Positions 33,948-41,441 are shown, counted from the stretch's first letter. The stretch is DNA of 64,000 nt from Frigidibacter sp. SD6-1 (GCF_030143255.1 NZ_JARJNR010000005.1:292599-356598), one strand, 5' to 3'. Numbers and translations are program-made. The notes: a model not told the origin generated them from the letters alone.

Positions 33948-34589
33948 ATGGACCTGCAACCCGGGGCGACCTTTCCCGACTACATCCTTCCCGACCATAC
34001 CAGGACGCCGCGTCGCTTGTCCGACCTTCAGGGCGACCAGCTGATGGTGGTCGTGCTGACGCGCGGCTTCTTCTGCCCCAAGGACCGCCAGCACATGATG
34101 GAACTGGTGCGTTTCCATCCGCAACTGGTGGTCGGCTATACCCAGGTCGTGACCATTACGACCGACGACTGGCACACGACGAACAATTACCGGCAGCAGA
34201 CGTCCGCCCCCTGGCCTTTCCTTCATGACGAGGACCGGATCGTCCAGAAGGACCTTGCCATCAAGGAATATACCGACAGCCAGCACGACGTGATGATCCC
34301 GCATACGATCGTGCTTGGCCGGGGCCTTGAAGTGTTCAGGGTCTTCAACGGCTATTATTACTGGGGGCGGCCCTCGATGGCGGAGCTGCACGGCGTTCTG
34401 CGCGATCTTGCCCGGCAGACCTACCGCGACTGGGACATCACCGAGGCCGGGCTGCGCCGGAAATGGGAGGCGGGCGACAGGTCGGCCTTCTATCCCTATG
34501 GCGAGGGCTCGGTGTCCATGCACGAGCTGATGCTGGAAATGGCCGGGGCCGTCGACCAGTATGCGGGACGCGCGGCCAGGTCCGACTGA
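33948..34589 (+). CDS. Redoxin/AhpC-TSA-like peroxiredoxin
   Basis: A 213-residue thioredoxin-fold protein. The region FPDYILPDHTRTPRRLSDLQ followed by VVVLTRGFFCPKDRQHM places the peroxidatic Cys in GFFCPKD, an unusual variant of the standard T-x-x-C active site. Later residues HDEDRIVQKDLAIKEYTD and a longer C-terminal extension are seen. It probably reduces peroxides. AGGAGG precedes the ATG; the EcfG-type promoter ends at 33917. Confidence 0.82.
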   Translation: MDLQPGATFPDYILPDHTRTPRRLSDLQGDQLMVVVLTRGFFCPKDRQHMMELVRFHPQLVVGYTQVVTITTDDWHTTNNYRQQTSAPWPFLHDEDRIVQKDLAIKEYTDSQHDVMIPHTIVLGRGLEVFRVFNGYYYWGRPSMAELHGVLRDLARQTYRDWDITEAGLRRKWEAGDRSAFYPYGEGSVSMHELMLEMAGAVDQYAGRAARSD

Positions 34590-34911
34590 CGGTTGCCCGG
34601 GTCCGGGTGGTCGCAGTCCGTGCGCTTGGTCAGCCGGATCGGCGCGGCGCCCTTTGCTGTTCCCGCGCGCGAGATGAGATCGACGACGAAGATCGGCCCC
34701 GACCGAACCAGGCGCCGCCGCGACCCGTCGCGTGCGGGACCTGCTTCCTGTTCTGGCGGCGCATTTCGCGACGATCCCCTGCAGACAGGCGATCCAGTCC
34801 GCCATGAGCGGGACCTCCACCAGAAGCTGCAGAACCTTGGAATGGCCGCGACATCCATCCGGCCACAGCCTGTCCGCCACCGTCTGCCGTCCGGGCCCGG
34901 CAATTCCTTCG
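34590..34911. other. Stretch without a supported gene
   Basis: No convincing gene, repeat or terminator. A minus-strand frame reading GPIFVVDLISRAGTAKG could be a remnant but is not identifiable. Confidence 0.4.
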
Positions 34912-34936
34912 GGAACAATTGCGCCCGTAAATGATT
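34912..34936 (+). promoter_or_regulatory. Weak EcfG-type promoter (DUF378 gene)
   Basis: GGAAC 34912-34916, 16-nt spacer, GATT 34933-34936 (one mismatch in the -10); 32 nt before the gene. Confidence 0.5.
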
Positions 34937-34968
34937 GTGGGCTGAACCAATTGACAGGAGTTCTACTG

Positions 34969-35187
34969 ATGCGGACCATGGATGTTGTCTCTTTGATCCT
35001 TGTGATCGTCGGAGGATTGAACTGGCTGCTTGTCGGCCTTTTCGAATTTGATCTCGTCGCTGCGATCTTTGGCGGTCAGCTCGCGGCCCTGTCGCGCATC
35101 GTCTACGTGCTGGTCGGCGTGGCCGCGGTCTGGCTGATCTTTGCAGCGCCGCGCCTCGTGCCCGGCCACCGGGCACCGCCTGTCTGA
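34969..35187 (+). CDS. DUF378 (YuzA-like) small membrane protein
   Basis: A 72-residue protein with two hydrophobic helices and the family motif LVIVGGLNWLLVGLFEFDLV. Function unknown; common in stress-regulated clusters. ACAGGAG lies upstream of the ATG at 34969. Convergent with the DUF3008 gene. Confidence 0.88.
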   Translation: MRTMDVVSLILVIVGGLNWLLVGLFEFDLVAAIFGGQLAALSRIVYVLVGVAAVWLIFAAPRLVPGHRAPPV

Positions 35188-35235
35188 CGCCGCCGACCCG
35201 CCGCGGTCGGTCCCGAGGACGGTCGCGGCGGGCAT

Positions 35236-35421
35236 TCACCCCTGCGTATGTTCGGGTTTTCCCTTCCGAGGGGTCGAGGCCATCTCCTCAAGCTCTGCTT
35301 CGGACATGGAATCGTACATCTCCCGCGAAGCGCCCTGCAGGTCGCCTACCTTCGTCTCGCCTCGTTTGGCCGACAGGGCTGCGCCCGCAGCCTTTTGCTG
35401 GGCCTTCGATTTCGCTGGCAT
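35236..35421 (-). CDS. DUF3008 family small protein
   Basis: A 61-residue Lys/Ala/Glu-rich protein, recognised by MPAKSKAQQKAAGAALSAKR and SREMYDSMSEAELEEMA. Function unknown; widespread in Proteobacteria. GGAGAG precedes the ATG at 35421. EcfG-type promoter at 35450-35474. Confidence 0.9.
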   Translation of the reverse strand: MPAKSKAQQKAAGAALSAKRGETKVGDLQGASREMYDSMSEAELEEMASTPRKGKPEHTQG

Positions 35422-35449
35422 GAAAGCTCTCCCTGTTTGATCGGCATGG

Positions 35450-35474
35450 AACAAGAGCAGAGACCATTTGTTCC
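35450..35474 (-). promoter_or_regulatory. EcfG-type promoter (DUF3008 gene)
   Basis: Minus strand GGAAC (35474-35470), 16-nt spacer, TGTT (35453-35450). Confidence 0.75.
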
Positions 35475-35501
35475 CGCCCTGGAAAAAATGGTGCCCAGAG
35501 G

Positions 35502-35526
35502 GGAACAATTTCAACTCGAAGTGGTT
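35502..35526 (+). promoter_or_regulatory. EcfG-type promoter (gene at 35564)
   Basis: GGAAC 35502-35506, 16-nt spacer, GGTT 35523-35526; divergent from the DUF3008 promoter. Confidence 0.7.
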
Positions 35527-35563
35527 CGAGCAGATCACGACACCGTTAAAGATGGAGTCGCTT

Positions 35564-35842
35564 ATGCCGGATGCAGCAATGACGACCGCCCTCCACACGA
35601 TTTGCAGATGGGTCGATGCGCGCGACGATCAGCCCGCGCGCAGACCCGGCACGGGTGACCAGGGCATTCTCGGAACAGAGTCCAATCCACCCGGCGAAGA
35701 CCTGGAGCCGACGGTCTGGGCTGAGGTTTCCGCCGTTTTCGACGGTCGGCAGTTCAGAGGTCTTCATCAGCAGGAAACCGAGGCCGACGCCAGAAGCCGA
35801 CGCGACAAGTGCGTCGACCGCCAGGACCCGGGCGCGAGTTGA
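35564..35842 (+). CDS. Small hypothetical protein under a stress-type promoter
   Basis: A 92-residue hydrophilic protein (MPDAAMTTALHTICRWVDAR at the start). GGAG lies 6 nt upstream of the ATG, and an EcfG-type promoter ends 37 nt before it. No family recognised. Codon usage is acceptable but not decisive; the second half is Arg/Asp-rich and may be out of its original frame. Confidence 0.45.
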   Translation: MPDAAMTTALHTICRWVDARDDQPARRPGTGDQGILGTESNPPGEDLEPTVWAEVSAVFDGRQFRGLHQQETEADARSRRDKCVDRQDPGAS

Positions 35843-35969
35843 GGCCGTCGGCGGGAACGGGGGAAACCCATGGGGTGATGCCGCCAGACTGCGGTAGCCC
35901 GGCGCGCGGCAGGGCGTCGTCGCCCTATCGCGCGGCCTTCGGAGGGCTGCCCATTGCAAAGCCATTCGG

Positions 35970-36144
35970 CCTGCCACGCGACGTCAACCTGCGCGGTGCG
36001 AGAGGCCGCAGCTGGCACGGCCGGAAGCTGATCGAAGAGGAGCTTCCCTGCCAGCTGGGCGGGAGAATGACGTTCGAGCCCCTGCCGCGAGGGCTGCGGT
36101 GCAGCATGTCCTTTCCGATCTCGACATCTCTTACGGAGCCGTGA
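35970..36144 (+). pseudogene. C-terminal remnant of an HWE/HisKA_2 histidine kinase
   Basis: The plus-strand frame ending at the TGA 36142-36144 reads GRSWHGRKLIEEELPCQLGG and then LRCSMSFPI, like the last 45 residues of HWE kinases (GxxLIxxxLxxxLGG ... FPL). The rest of the kinase is absent. It ends 4 nt before a response regulator gene, the usual kinase-regulator arrangement, so an older kinase gene was probably deleted. Confidence 0.55.
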
Positions 36145-36148
36145 CCTG

Positions 36149-36523
36149 ATGGATGGACAGATTCTCCGCCACCGCAGGGTTCTTCTGGTCGAGGACGAGT
36201 ATGTGATTGCCGTGGATCTTTGTGCCGAGCTGACGAGTGAAGGCGCCGAGGTCGTCGGACCGGTCAGCAGTGTGGATGCGGCCCTCAGCATTCTGAAATC
36301 CGGCGCGCAAATGGACCTCGCCGTCCTGGACATCAACCTGCGCGGAAAGATGGTCTATCCGGTGGCGGACCTTCTGGCCGGACGATCCATCCCCTTCATC
36401 TTCGCCACCGGCTATGACGGGATCGCAATTCCGCGCCGCTTCGGCTCTGTACCGTGCTGCGAAAAGCCTGTCAGCATCGCCAGTCTTCGGAGGGCTGTGG
36501 CACGGGCACTGCAGGCATCCTAG
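36149..36523 (+). CDS. Single-domain response regulator
   Basis: A 124-residue receiver domain without output domain. The acidic pocket is VLLVEDEYVI (about residue 14), the phospho-acceptor Asp in LAVLDINLRG (about residue 59) and the conserved Lys in CEKPVSI. Similar stand-alone receivers act with HWE kinases as phosphate sinks or relays in stress signalling. It follows the kinase remnant by 4 nt. Confidence 0.9.
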   Translation: MDGQILRHRRVLLVEDEYVIAVDLCAELTSEGAEVVGPVSSVDAALSILKSGAQMDLAVLDINLRGKMVYPVADLLAGRSIPFIFATGYDGIAIPRRFGSVPCCEKPVSIASLRRAVARALQAS

Positions 36524-36589
36524 GCCGTGCCGGGCCGGTCGGGCTTTTGTCTGACACTGCGTCCCGTTGCGATCGCGCCCTGTCGCCCC

Positions 36590-36680
36590 GGCAAGAAAAG
36601 ACTGCCGGAAAACCTGGTTTTCCGGCAGCTAGGAACAAGGGAAGCCCGGGCGAGGGAGGGATCCTGATGTGCCCGGGTTA
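36590..36680 (-). ncRNA. Candidate stress-induced sRNA (GsrN-like design)
   Basis: Read on the minus strand. Starting about 8 nt after an EcfG-type -10, a 7-bp hairpin CCCGGGC/GCCCGGG (36677-36671 with 36651-36645) presents a 19-nt loop containing CCCTCCCTC. A short linker leads to an 11-bp perfect hairpin (36628-36618 with 36612-36602) followed by TCTTTTCTT, a good intrinsic terminator only in this orientation. No coding frame fits. Promoter, C-rich 5' loop and terminator in about 90 nt match known alphaproteobacterial sRNAs such as GsrN; no homology search was possible. Confidence 0.65.
36602..36628 (-). terminator. Intrinsic terminator of the candidate sRNA
   Basis: Stem CTGCCGGAAAA/TTTTCCGGCAG; on the minus strand it is followed by TCTTTTCTT, on the plus strand by no T-run. 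Confidence 0.75.
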
Positions 36681-36687
36681 TGGAACA

Positions 36688-36712
36688 AACATGTATCTTG
36701 CCTGAAGGTTCC
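36688..36712 (-). promoter_or_regulatory. EcfG-type promoter of the candidate sRNA
   Basis: Minus strand GGAAC (36712-36708), 16-nt spacer, TGTT (36691-36688). No minus-strand protein gene lies downstream. Confidence 0.7.
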
Positions 36713-36798
36713 CTTGCTTGAACAATTTCTCCGACGCTGATCCGCGCCGTTTGCAACCAGTGGCGATGGCCAGGCAGCGCCGTCCAGGTGAAGGATCG

Positions 36799-37311
36799 TT
36801 ATCCCTTTGGTCCAGGGCGCCTTTTGCGCGACTTCAAGGCCTTGTAGGCCAGTCGCAGCCCCGCAAGGCCCGCCCCGGCGAAAAGGAGGGAACGGACCGC
36901 CGCGCCTGTTTCGGCGGGGGCGGGTGCGCGCGCATCGGCCTCACGGGCGGGCCGGGTGCCCGGGGTCGGTCCCGTGTCTTCGGCGGGCTCTGCCGCCGGG
37001 CCGGTCCGGGCCGCCGAGGGTTCCTCCGGCGCTACCTCTCTGGCGCCGAAGTCGCGGGCGCGGCCAAGGCCGTTCCAGCCCGGTTGCGTCCGGGTTCCGG
37101 CCGGGCGGACATATCGCCGGGGGCCAAAGGAATCGCGCAGCCAATAGCCGTTCGAGGCCGCGTTGGGACTGGCCTCTTCGGGCATCTCTATGGGCGCATC
37201 CGGAGGGGTTTCAGGCGGGCTTTCGACCGGAATCTCGTCAGGCGCGGGGTCGGGAACCTTGCCGGGAATGCCGGGCGGAACCTGGGGCGGGTAATTGTCG
37301 GGTTGCTGCAT
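36799..37311 (-). CDS. Proline-rich disordered protein with C-terminal hydrophobic segment
   Basis: A 170-residue protein rich in Pro, Glu and Ala with a short Gly/Ala-rich hydrophobic helix near the C-terminus (SLLFAGAGLAGLRLAYKALK) and a basic end. No family recognised. The ATG at 37311 has GGAGAG upstream and lies after the EcfG-type promoter; the upstream in-frame ATG at 37341 overlaps the -10. Confidence 0.75.
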   Translation of the reverse strand: MQQPDNYPPQVPPGIPGKVPDPAPDEIPVESPPETPPDAPIEMPEEASPNAASNGYWLRDSFGPRRYVRPAGTRTQPGWNGLGRARDFGAREVAPEEPSAARTGPAAEPAEDTGPTPGTRPAREADARAPAPAETGAAVRSLLFAGAGLAGLRLAYKALKSRKRRPGPKG

Positions 37312-37337
37312 GGCGGGTCTCTCCTCGAATGTCCTGG

Positions 37338-37640
37338 TCAACCGGGTGCCCGGGGGATTGTTCCCGTTTCCGGCCGCCTGCAGCGGGCTGGGGCCATGGG
37401 GCGCGGCAACGCCTTGTCGGTCCGCGCAGATGCCGCCAGCGACTGAGCGACGACCTGATCCATGTTCATGTACTGGTAGCTGGCCGGCCGACCGACGACC
37501 CGGACAGCCTCGAGCTCGTCCGCAAGCGCCCGATAGCGGCGGTGAAGCGACTGGTTCTCACTAGGCGTAACCGGACAGAACGGATCGCCTTCGGCGGCGG
37601 GATATTGCCAGGTGACGCTTTTCCGCGGATGGTCCATGCG
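37338..37640 (-). pseudogene. C-terminal fragment of UDP-galactopyranose mutase
   Basis: The minus-strand frame reads HPRKSVTWQYPAAEGDPFCP, then ENQSLHRRYRALADELEAV, then VGRPASYQYMNMDQVVAQSL, the characteristic Glf C-terminus (YPxAEGDPYYP ... GRLxxYKYYNMDQVV). The N-terminal 300 residues are missing, and the upstream side joins a catalase fragment. The 3' end overlaps the promoter of the gene at 36799. Confidence 0.7.
37340..37364 (-). promoter_or_regulatory. EcfG-type promoter (Pro-rich protein)
   Basis: Minus strand GGAAC (37364-37360), 16-nt spacer, GGTT (37343-37340). Confidence 0.7.
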
Positions 37641-37668
37641 CGTGGCTAAAGGCTGAACGGAAACCATA

Positions 37669-37827
37669 CATTTGGTCATGTGGCAGATGTCGGACCGCAC
37701 GATCCCGCGATCCTTCCGCATGGTCGAGCGCTTCGGCGTTCACACGTTCCGTCTGGTGAACGAGGCTGGCGACAGCACGTTCGTCAGCGTCCGCTGGAGG
37801 CCGCAGCCGGGCCCGACCTTGCGGTGA
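37669..37827 (+). pseudogene. Catalase fragment
   Basis: Plus-strand frame [20 protein letters not shown] followed by [17 protein letters not shown] and VRWRP, the highly conserved heme-catalase segment (MSDRGIPxSxRxMxGFGVHTFxxVN). About 52 residues survive, then a stop. The remainder of a catalase (about 450-700 residues) is absent. Confidence 0.75.
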
Positions 37828-37879
37828 TGGCGCTGCCCTGAGACCGAACGCGCGCAACTCTCCCGCAGCCGCCGTGCTG

Positions 37880-38174
37880 GTCAGCGCAGTCGCTTGGCGG
37901 GGGCCGAGGAAATCATCGAAGCCTTCTAGGGTGCGCCGACGCTGGATGCTGGCCTGGTGTCTGCCGCGCAGGCCGTTGAACATTACGAGATCGCCCGCTA
38001 CGGCACCTTTAGCGCCTGGGCCGAGGTCCGTGGCCTGGACGAGGTGGCCGAACTTCTGGACCGGACGCCGGAAGAATAAACCGGACGCCGGAAGAATAAG
38101 AGGCGACGGACCAAACGCCGAGCGAGCTTGCCGACGGCTCGATCTACGACGCGGCGCTTGACAAGTCGGCGTAG
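37880..38174 (+). pseudogene. Decayed DUF892 (YciE-like) gene
   Basis: Frame with AEEIIEAF, an in-frame TAG, then GLVSAAQAVEHYEIARYGTF and LDEVAELLDRTPEE, matching the ferritin-like DUF892 family. A 20-bp duplication then shifts the frame; the second frame continues EATDQTPSELADGSIYDAAL to a TAG at 38172. The intact family member is at 28238-28738. Confidence 0.7.
38061..38100. repeat. 20-bp direct duplication
   Basis: CCGGACGCCGGAAGAATAA occurs at 38061-38079 and 38081-38099 (unit 20 bp), inside the DUF892 remnant, introducing a stop and a frame change. Confidence 0.85.
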
Positions 38175-38618
38175 TGGCTATGGGCCGAGCGGCTGCCGGG
38201 CAGGGCCGACTGCCCGGCGCCACGGGACCCGCGCCGCGCTGGTGCGGGCCGCCGTTGCCGCGGCCCGGGCGATGACCCAGGCACAATTCCAAACCGCCGA
38301 CATGATGGCGGGCCGGACGGCGCCGGAGCCTGGGGGCGCACCCGACCTCGTCGATGCGCCGGGGTTGGCCTGCTCGCCGTTCAACCAATGGTGCCAGGAT
38401 GCAGTTGGAGCCAATGAGAGCGTCATCCCCCGCCACGACCCCCGCCACCGCCTCTCCGCGACAAGAGATGAAGGGATAGGGCCACCGCACTGGCCGGTCT
38501 CTCGGGCCGCAGTCGACGACAGCCGGAGATGAGGATCGGCCGCCTAGTCAGGCGAAGCGGTGGGCGAGGTGGCGGGCGGAGCCGAAATCACTCCGCCCGC
38601 CCTCCGCCCGCCTCTGGA
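38175..38618. other. Stretch without a supported gene
   Basis: No intact gene. A minus-strand frame includes GDDALIGSNCILAPL, faintly like a hexapeptide-repeat acyltransferase, but too short to call. It continues the remnant zone to its left. Confidence 0.4.
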
Positions 38619-39446
38619 TCAGAACCCGTAGACCAGCGAGAAGGTCAACTTGTTCTGCGTGTCTTCGTTGCGCGAGTCGTTGTATTCGGTGAGATAGCTC
38701 ACCCGGGTCGAAAGCGCGTCCGAGACCTTGAAGTTCAGCCCCAGGTCGTTGGAGGCCCGGAAGGCCGTGTCCGACGACAGAAGGTCTGCATCGTTGGTCA
38801 GATAGACGTTTTCGCCAAGCTGGGCATAGAACCGCGACGAGGCGATGCCGCCCGGTTCGGATTCGTCGCGCCCGTCGCCGTATTTCAGGTAGGACAGGCC
38901 GGCACCGGCCTGCAGACGCCATGTCATGTCCGGCCGGTTGATGACGCGGATACCTGGGCCGACGCCGATGAAGGCATCCGTGTCGATCTCGCCCGCAGTG
39001 GCCGCCAGCCCGTTGGAGTTCAACCGGCCGATGGCAAAGCCGTAGAAGTTGGTATTCCAGTCGTAGGTCAGGTCGTAGATCGCGAAGATGTCTTCTGCGG
39101 TCCTGGTGCTGTTCACTTCGCTGAAGGACAGGATGAAGCCCAAAGACTGCACCAGCGGGCCGCGTACGTCGGTCAGCCGTGCGCCGAACGACAGGTCCTG
39201 ATCCTCGGTGGGCCCGGCAGAACCGGAATAGCTGAGGGAGAGGCTGCCCGACAGGCCTTCGCGCTGTTCGGAGGGGCCGAAGCGGCGGGCATCATTGCCG
39301 CGATTGATGCTGATTTCCGCATCGCGGCGCAGGTCGTCGATTTCCTCGTCGACATCCCTGATGCCCAGAATGGTGGTCTGGGCTGCGGCGGGGAAGGCCG
39401 TCAGCAAGGCGAATGCTGCCAGAAAGAAGGTGCGGTTCAACGTCAT
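38619..39446 (-). CDS. DUF481 family outer-membrane beta-barrel
   Basis: A 275-residue exported protein (signal about residues 1-22, ending PAAAQ) with alternating amphipathic strands and a C-terminal Phe (LTFSLVYGF), typical of DUF481 (YdiY-like) barrels. The ATG at 39446 has AAAGGAAAA upstream and an EcfG-type promoter at 39491-39515. The frame is open for another 126 codons upstream; that part is treated separately. Confidence 0.85.
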   Translation of the reverse strand: MTLNRTFFLAAFALLTAFPAAAQTTILGIRDVDEEIDDLRRDAEISINRGNDARRFGPSEQREGLSGSLSLSYSGSAGPTEDQDLSFGARLTDVRGPLVQSLGFILSFSEVNSTRTAEDIFAIYDLTYDWNTNFYGFAIGRLNSNGLAATAGEIDTDAFIGVGPGIRVINRPDMTWRLQAGAGLSYLKYGDGRDESEPGGIASSRFYAQLGENVYLTNDADLLSSDTAFRASNDLGLNFKVSDALSTRVSYLTEYNDSRNEDTQNKLTFSLVYGF

Positions 39447-39824
39447 TTTGTTTTCCTTTCTCGGCGGGTTTCTGTTCGAGGCAGGCCTGAAACAGTGGTC
39501 GCCGAAGGTAGTTCCCGCCGAAAGGCCCCTGCGGCAAACCTGTTGCCGATCGGCAACGATCGGCTGTTGCGCCGTCGGCCAGAGGGTCAGCGTGCGGTAC
39601 GTCTCGACGCTGTCGGCTGTCAGTGTCGACACGTCTGTTCCTTCGGGAAAGAGCGGCAGGGTTTGATCCTGCGTGATGGTCGGTTCATGGGCAGCGAAGA
39701 CCGAATTGTCCGTCTCCGAAGTGACAACGACCGACCCTGACAGGCGGCAATCGGCACTGTTCGCGGCAAGTTCGCAGGTGCTGGCCAGCGACACCTCGTA
39801 GGCCGATGCCGATCTTCGCGCCAT
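39447..39824 (-). other. Open, coding-like stretch upstream of and in frame with the DUF481 gene
   Basis: From an ATG at 39824 the frame reads ASAYEVSLASTCELAANSAD and TLTADSVETYRTLTLW with high-GC third positions, and no stop separates it from the DUF481 start. It has its own EcfG-type promoter at 39875-39899. Either a short gene lost its stop, or a longer fusion product is made. A 16-bp palindrome GTTGCCGATCGGCAAC lies inside at 39542-39557. Confidence 0.35.
39491..39515 (-). promoter_or_regulatory. EcfG-type promoter (DUF481 gene)
   Basis: Minus strand GGAAC (39515-39511), 16-nt spacer, TGTT (39494-39491). Confidence 0.75.
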
Positions 39825-39874
39825 CTTCGGCCGTCCGGTCCCCTGTCTGGGTCAAGACCGCCCACTGGAAAAGA

Positions 39875-39899
39875 AACCCGCGTGCACGCGATCCGTTCC
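39875..39899 (-). promoter_or_regulatory. EcfG-type promoter (coding-like stretch at 39824)
   Basis: Minus strand GGAAC (39899-39895), 16-nt spacer, GGTT (39878-39875). Confidence 0.6.
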
Positions 39900-39987
39900 C
39901 TGGCGAACACCCGGCGAAGGCGCGCAAACGTGACCCGCTATCGATCCCGGTTCCCGCAGACAAGTCGCGCAACTCTGCTGGCCCGGT

Positions 39988-40012
39988 GGAACAATCCGCA
40001 AGGATCGTCGCT
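39988..40012 (+). promoter_or_regulatory. Weak EcfG-like promoter
   Basis: GGAAC 39988-39992, 16-nt spacer, CGCT 40009-40012 (one mismatch in the -10), 35 nt before the gene at 40048. Confidence 0.4.
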
Positions 40013-40047
40013 TTCTCCCGCGTGAAAATCGAGACAGGAGAGCCGAT

Positions 40048-40296
40048 ATGACACCTCCCGACACCAATCTGGAAACACAGACCCGCCGCCATCGCGGACC
40101 GCTGGTGGGCATGCTTGTCGTCGTCGTGTTCGCCGTGGGGATCATCTTCTACTGGCTTGTAGCCGAAGTGGAACAAGCCGAGACGAACGATCAGACCACA
40201 CCGACGACAGAGCCGCCCGTTGCCACCCCCGGCGAAGGCGCACCGGCGACGGGCGGTGAAACCGGTGCGACCGGGGCGGCACCGGCCACTCGGTGA
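40048..40296 (+). CDS. Small single-span membrane protein
   Basis: An 82-residue protein: charged N-terminus, one helix (about residues 19-40, GMLVVVVFAVGIIFYWLVAE), then a Thr/Pro/Gly/Ala-rich periplasmic tail. No family recognised. AGGAGAG lies upstream of the ATG. The promoter match is imperfect. Confidence 0.7.
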   Translation: MTPPDTNLETQTRRHRGPLVGMLVVVVFAVGIIFYWLVAEVEQAETNDQTTPTTEPPVATPGEGAPATGGETGATGAAPATR

Positions 40297-40437
40297 CGGC
40301 AGTCCGGGTGGGCCTTGCGGCGCGCGGCTGCAGGGGCGGCCGGTGCGCAGTGCGCGGGTCCCAAACGGGTGGGCCCGCATGCGGGCATGGCGGTCATAGG
40401 CACAGGCGGCATTGCGCCGACGGCCGAGGGCAAGACC

Positions 40438-40462
40438 GGAACATTCCGACAGGCGCCCTGTT
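40438..40462 (+). promoter_or_regulatory. EcfG-type promoter (gene at 40508)
   Basis: GGAAC 40438-40442, 16-nt spacer, TGTT 40459-40462. Confidence 0.75.
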
Positions 40463-40507
40463 GAGAGCTCCGTGCGGCAAAGCGAACCGCCATCTCAGGA
40501 GAGTTCC

Positions 40508-40690
40508 ATGAAAAACGACGACAAGAAAGACGACAAACCGAAACAGCCCGGCACCCATCGCGACGAAACCAGGGATCAGGAACGCGGCGGGGCTGGCAAA
40601 GGCAGCCAGCACAGCGGCGGCGAGCAGGGTCAAGCCGGCCGTCCGCAGGAAAGCGGCGGCCAGGGATCCGACAGGCACCCCGATCGCTGA
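40508..40690 (+). CDS. Small hydrophilic disordered protein
   Basis: A 60-residue Lys/Asp/Gly/Gln/Arg-rich protein (MKNDDKKDDKPKQPGTHRDE at the start) with no hydrophobic core, similar in character to hydrophilin-like stress proteins. AGGAGAG precedes the ATG, and an EcfG-type promoter lies 45 nt upstream. No family recognised. Confidence 0.7.
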   Translation: MKNDDKKDDKPKQPGTHRDETRDQERGGAGKGSQHSGGEQGQAGRPQESGGQGSDRHPDR

Positions 40691-40814
40691 CGCCGCGCTG
40701 GCAGCCGGGACGGTGCAGCAGATAAGCCCGACTGCCCGTCCAGCCGCTGCGGCAATCCCGCCAAACGATCGCTCGGGCCGCAATCCTGCACCCCGACATA
40801 CCAGGAGACACGAG

Positions 40815-41345
40815 ATGAACATGAAACCTACAGTGCTGGCCACGCCGATCCTTCTGATCGCGATGGCAGCAGCATCCTTTGCCCAGACCGAAACCACCGG
40901 GGGTAATGACACTGCCGATGGACAGCAAAACCAGCGCATGTTCGGCCAGAACTGGTCCGACAGCATGGGCGGCGCGCTGTTCAGCGATGACCGGCGCGAA
41001 ACCCTGCGTGGCGATGACGAACTGACCGGCGCCTGGGACACCATGTCGGAAGAGGATCGCCAGATGCTGCGCGACGATTGCCACATGATGGGGAACAGCG
41101 CTGGCACGGACGCCTCGACCGACAGTTCGGCCACCGGCGGCTCGGCGACCAACACCACCGGCAACGACAATGACGTTTCCGATGACGCGACCGGCGCCAT
41201 GACATCCACGGGCGAAGCGGGCACCGATTCCACATCGGCTTCCACGGCGGGTTCCACGTCGGCTTCCACGTCGGGCGCGGCAGGAATGGCCAGCATTTCG
41301 GCCGAGAACATGACGCATCTTTGCAGCGTTCTCGGCCTGAACTGA
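40815..41345 (+). CDS. Exported Ser/Thr-rich hypothetical protein
   Basis: A 176-residue protein with a signal peptide (about residues 1-22, ending SFAQ). The central part WDTMSEEDRQMLRDDCHMMG and the C-terminal NMTHLCSVLGL contain the only two cysteines; between them is a Thr/Ser/Gly/Asp-rich repeat (STSAS units). This two-Cys layout with a low-complexity middle recalls the HdeA-like protein at 16607. CAGGAGACACGAG precedes the start. No EcfG-type promoter seen. Confidence 0.75.
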   Translation: MNMKPTVLATPILLIAMAAASFAQTETTGGNDTADGQQNQRMFGQNWSDSMGGALFSDDRRETLRGDDELTGAWDTMSEEDRQMLRDDCHMMGNSAGTDASTDSSATGGSATNTTGNDNDVSDDATGAMTSTGEAGTDSTSASTAGSTSASTSGAAGMASISAENMTHLCSVLGLN

Positions 41346-41441
41346 AACGCGGGTCGATGACAGTCAGGGGCGGGTCGCATGTCGCGGGCCGCCCCTTTCT
41401 CATCCTGCGGGCAGAAAGCCGCCGAGCTTCGGATCAGGGCG

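Noticed and set aside
34496..35239. Minus-strand frame of about 247 codons opposite redoxin and DUF378
   Set aside because: Antisense to two genes with known families and lacking a ribosome site; its composition is typical of a shadow frame.
36682..36710. Plus-strand GGAAC at 36682 with GGTT at 36707-36710
   Set aside because: The spacer is 20 nt, outside the 16-17 nt range; the minus-strand promoter here is better.
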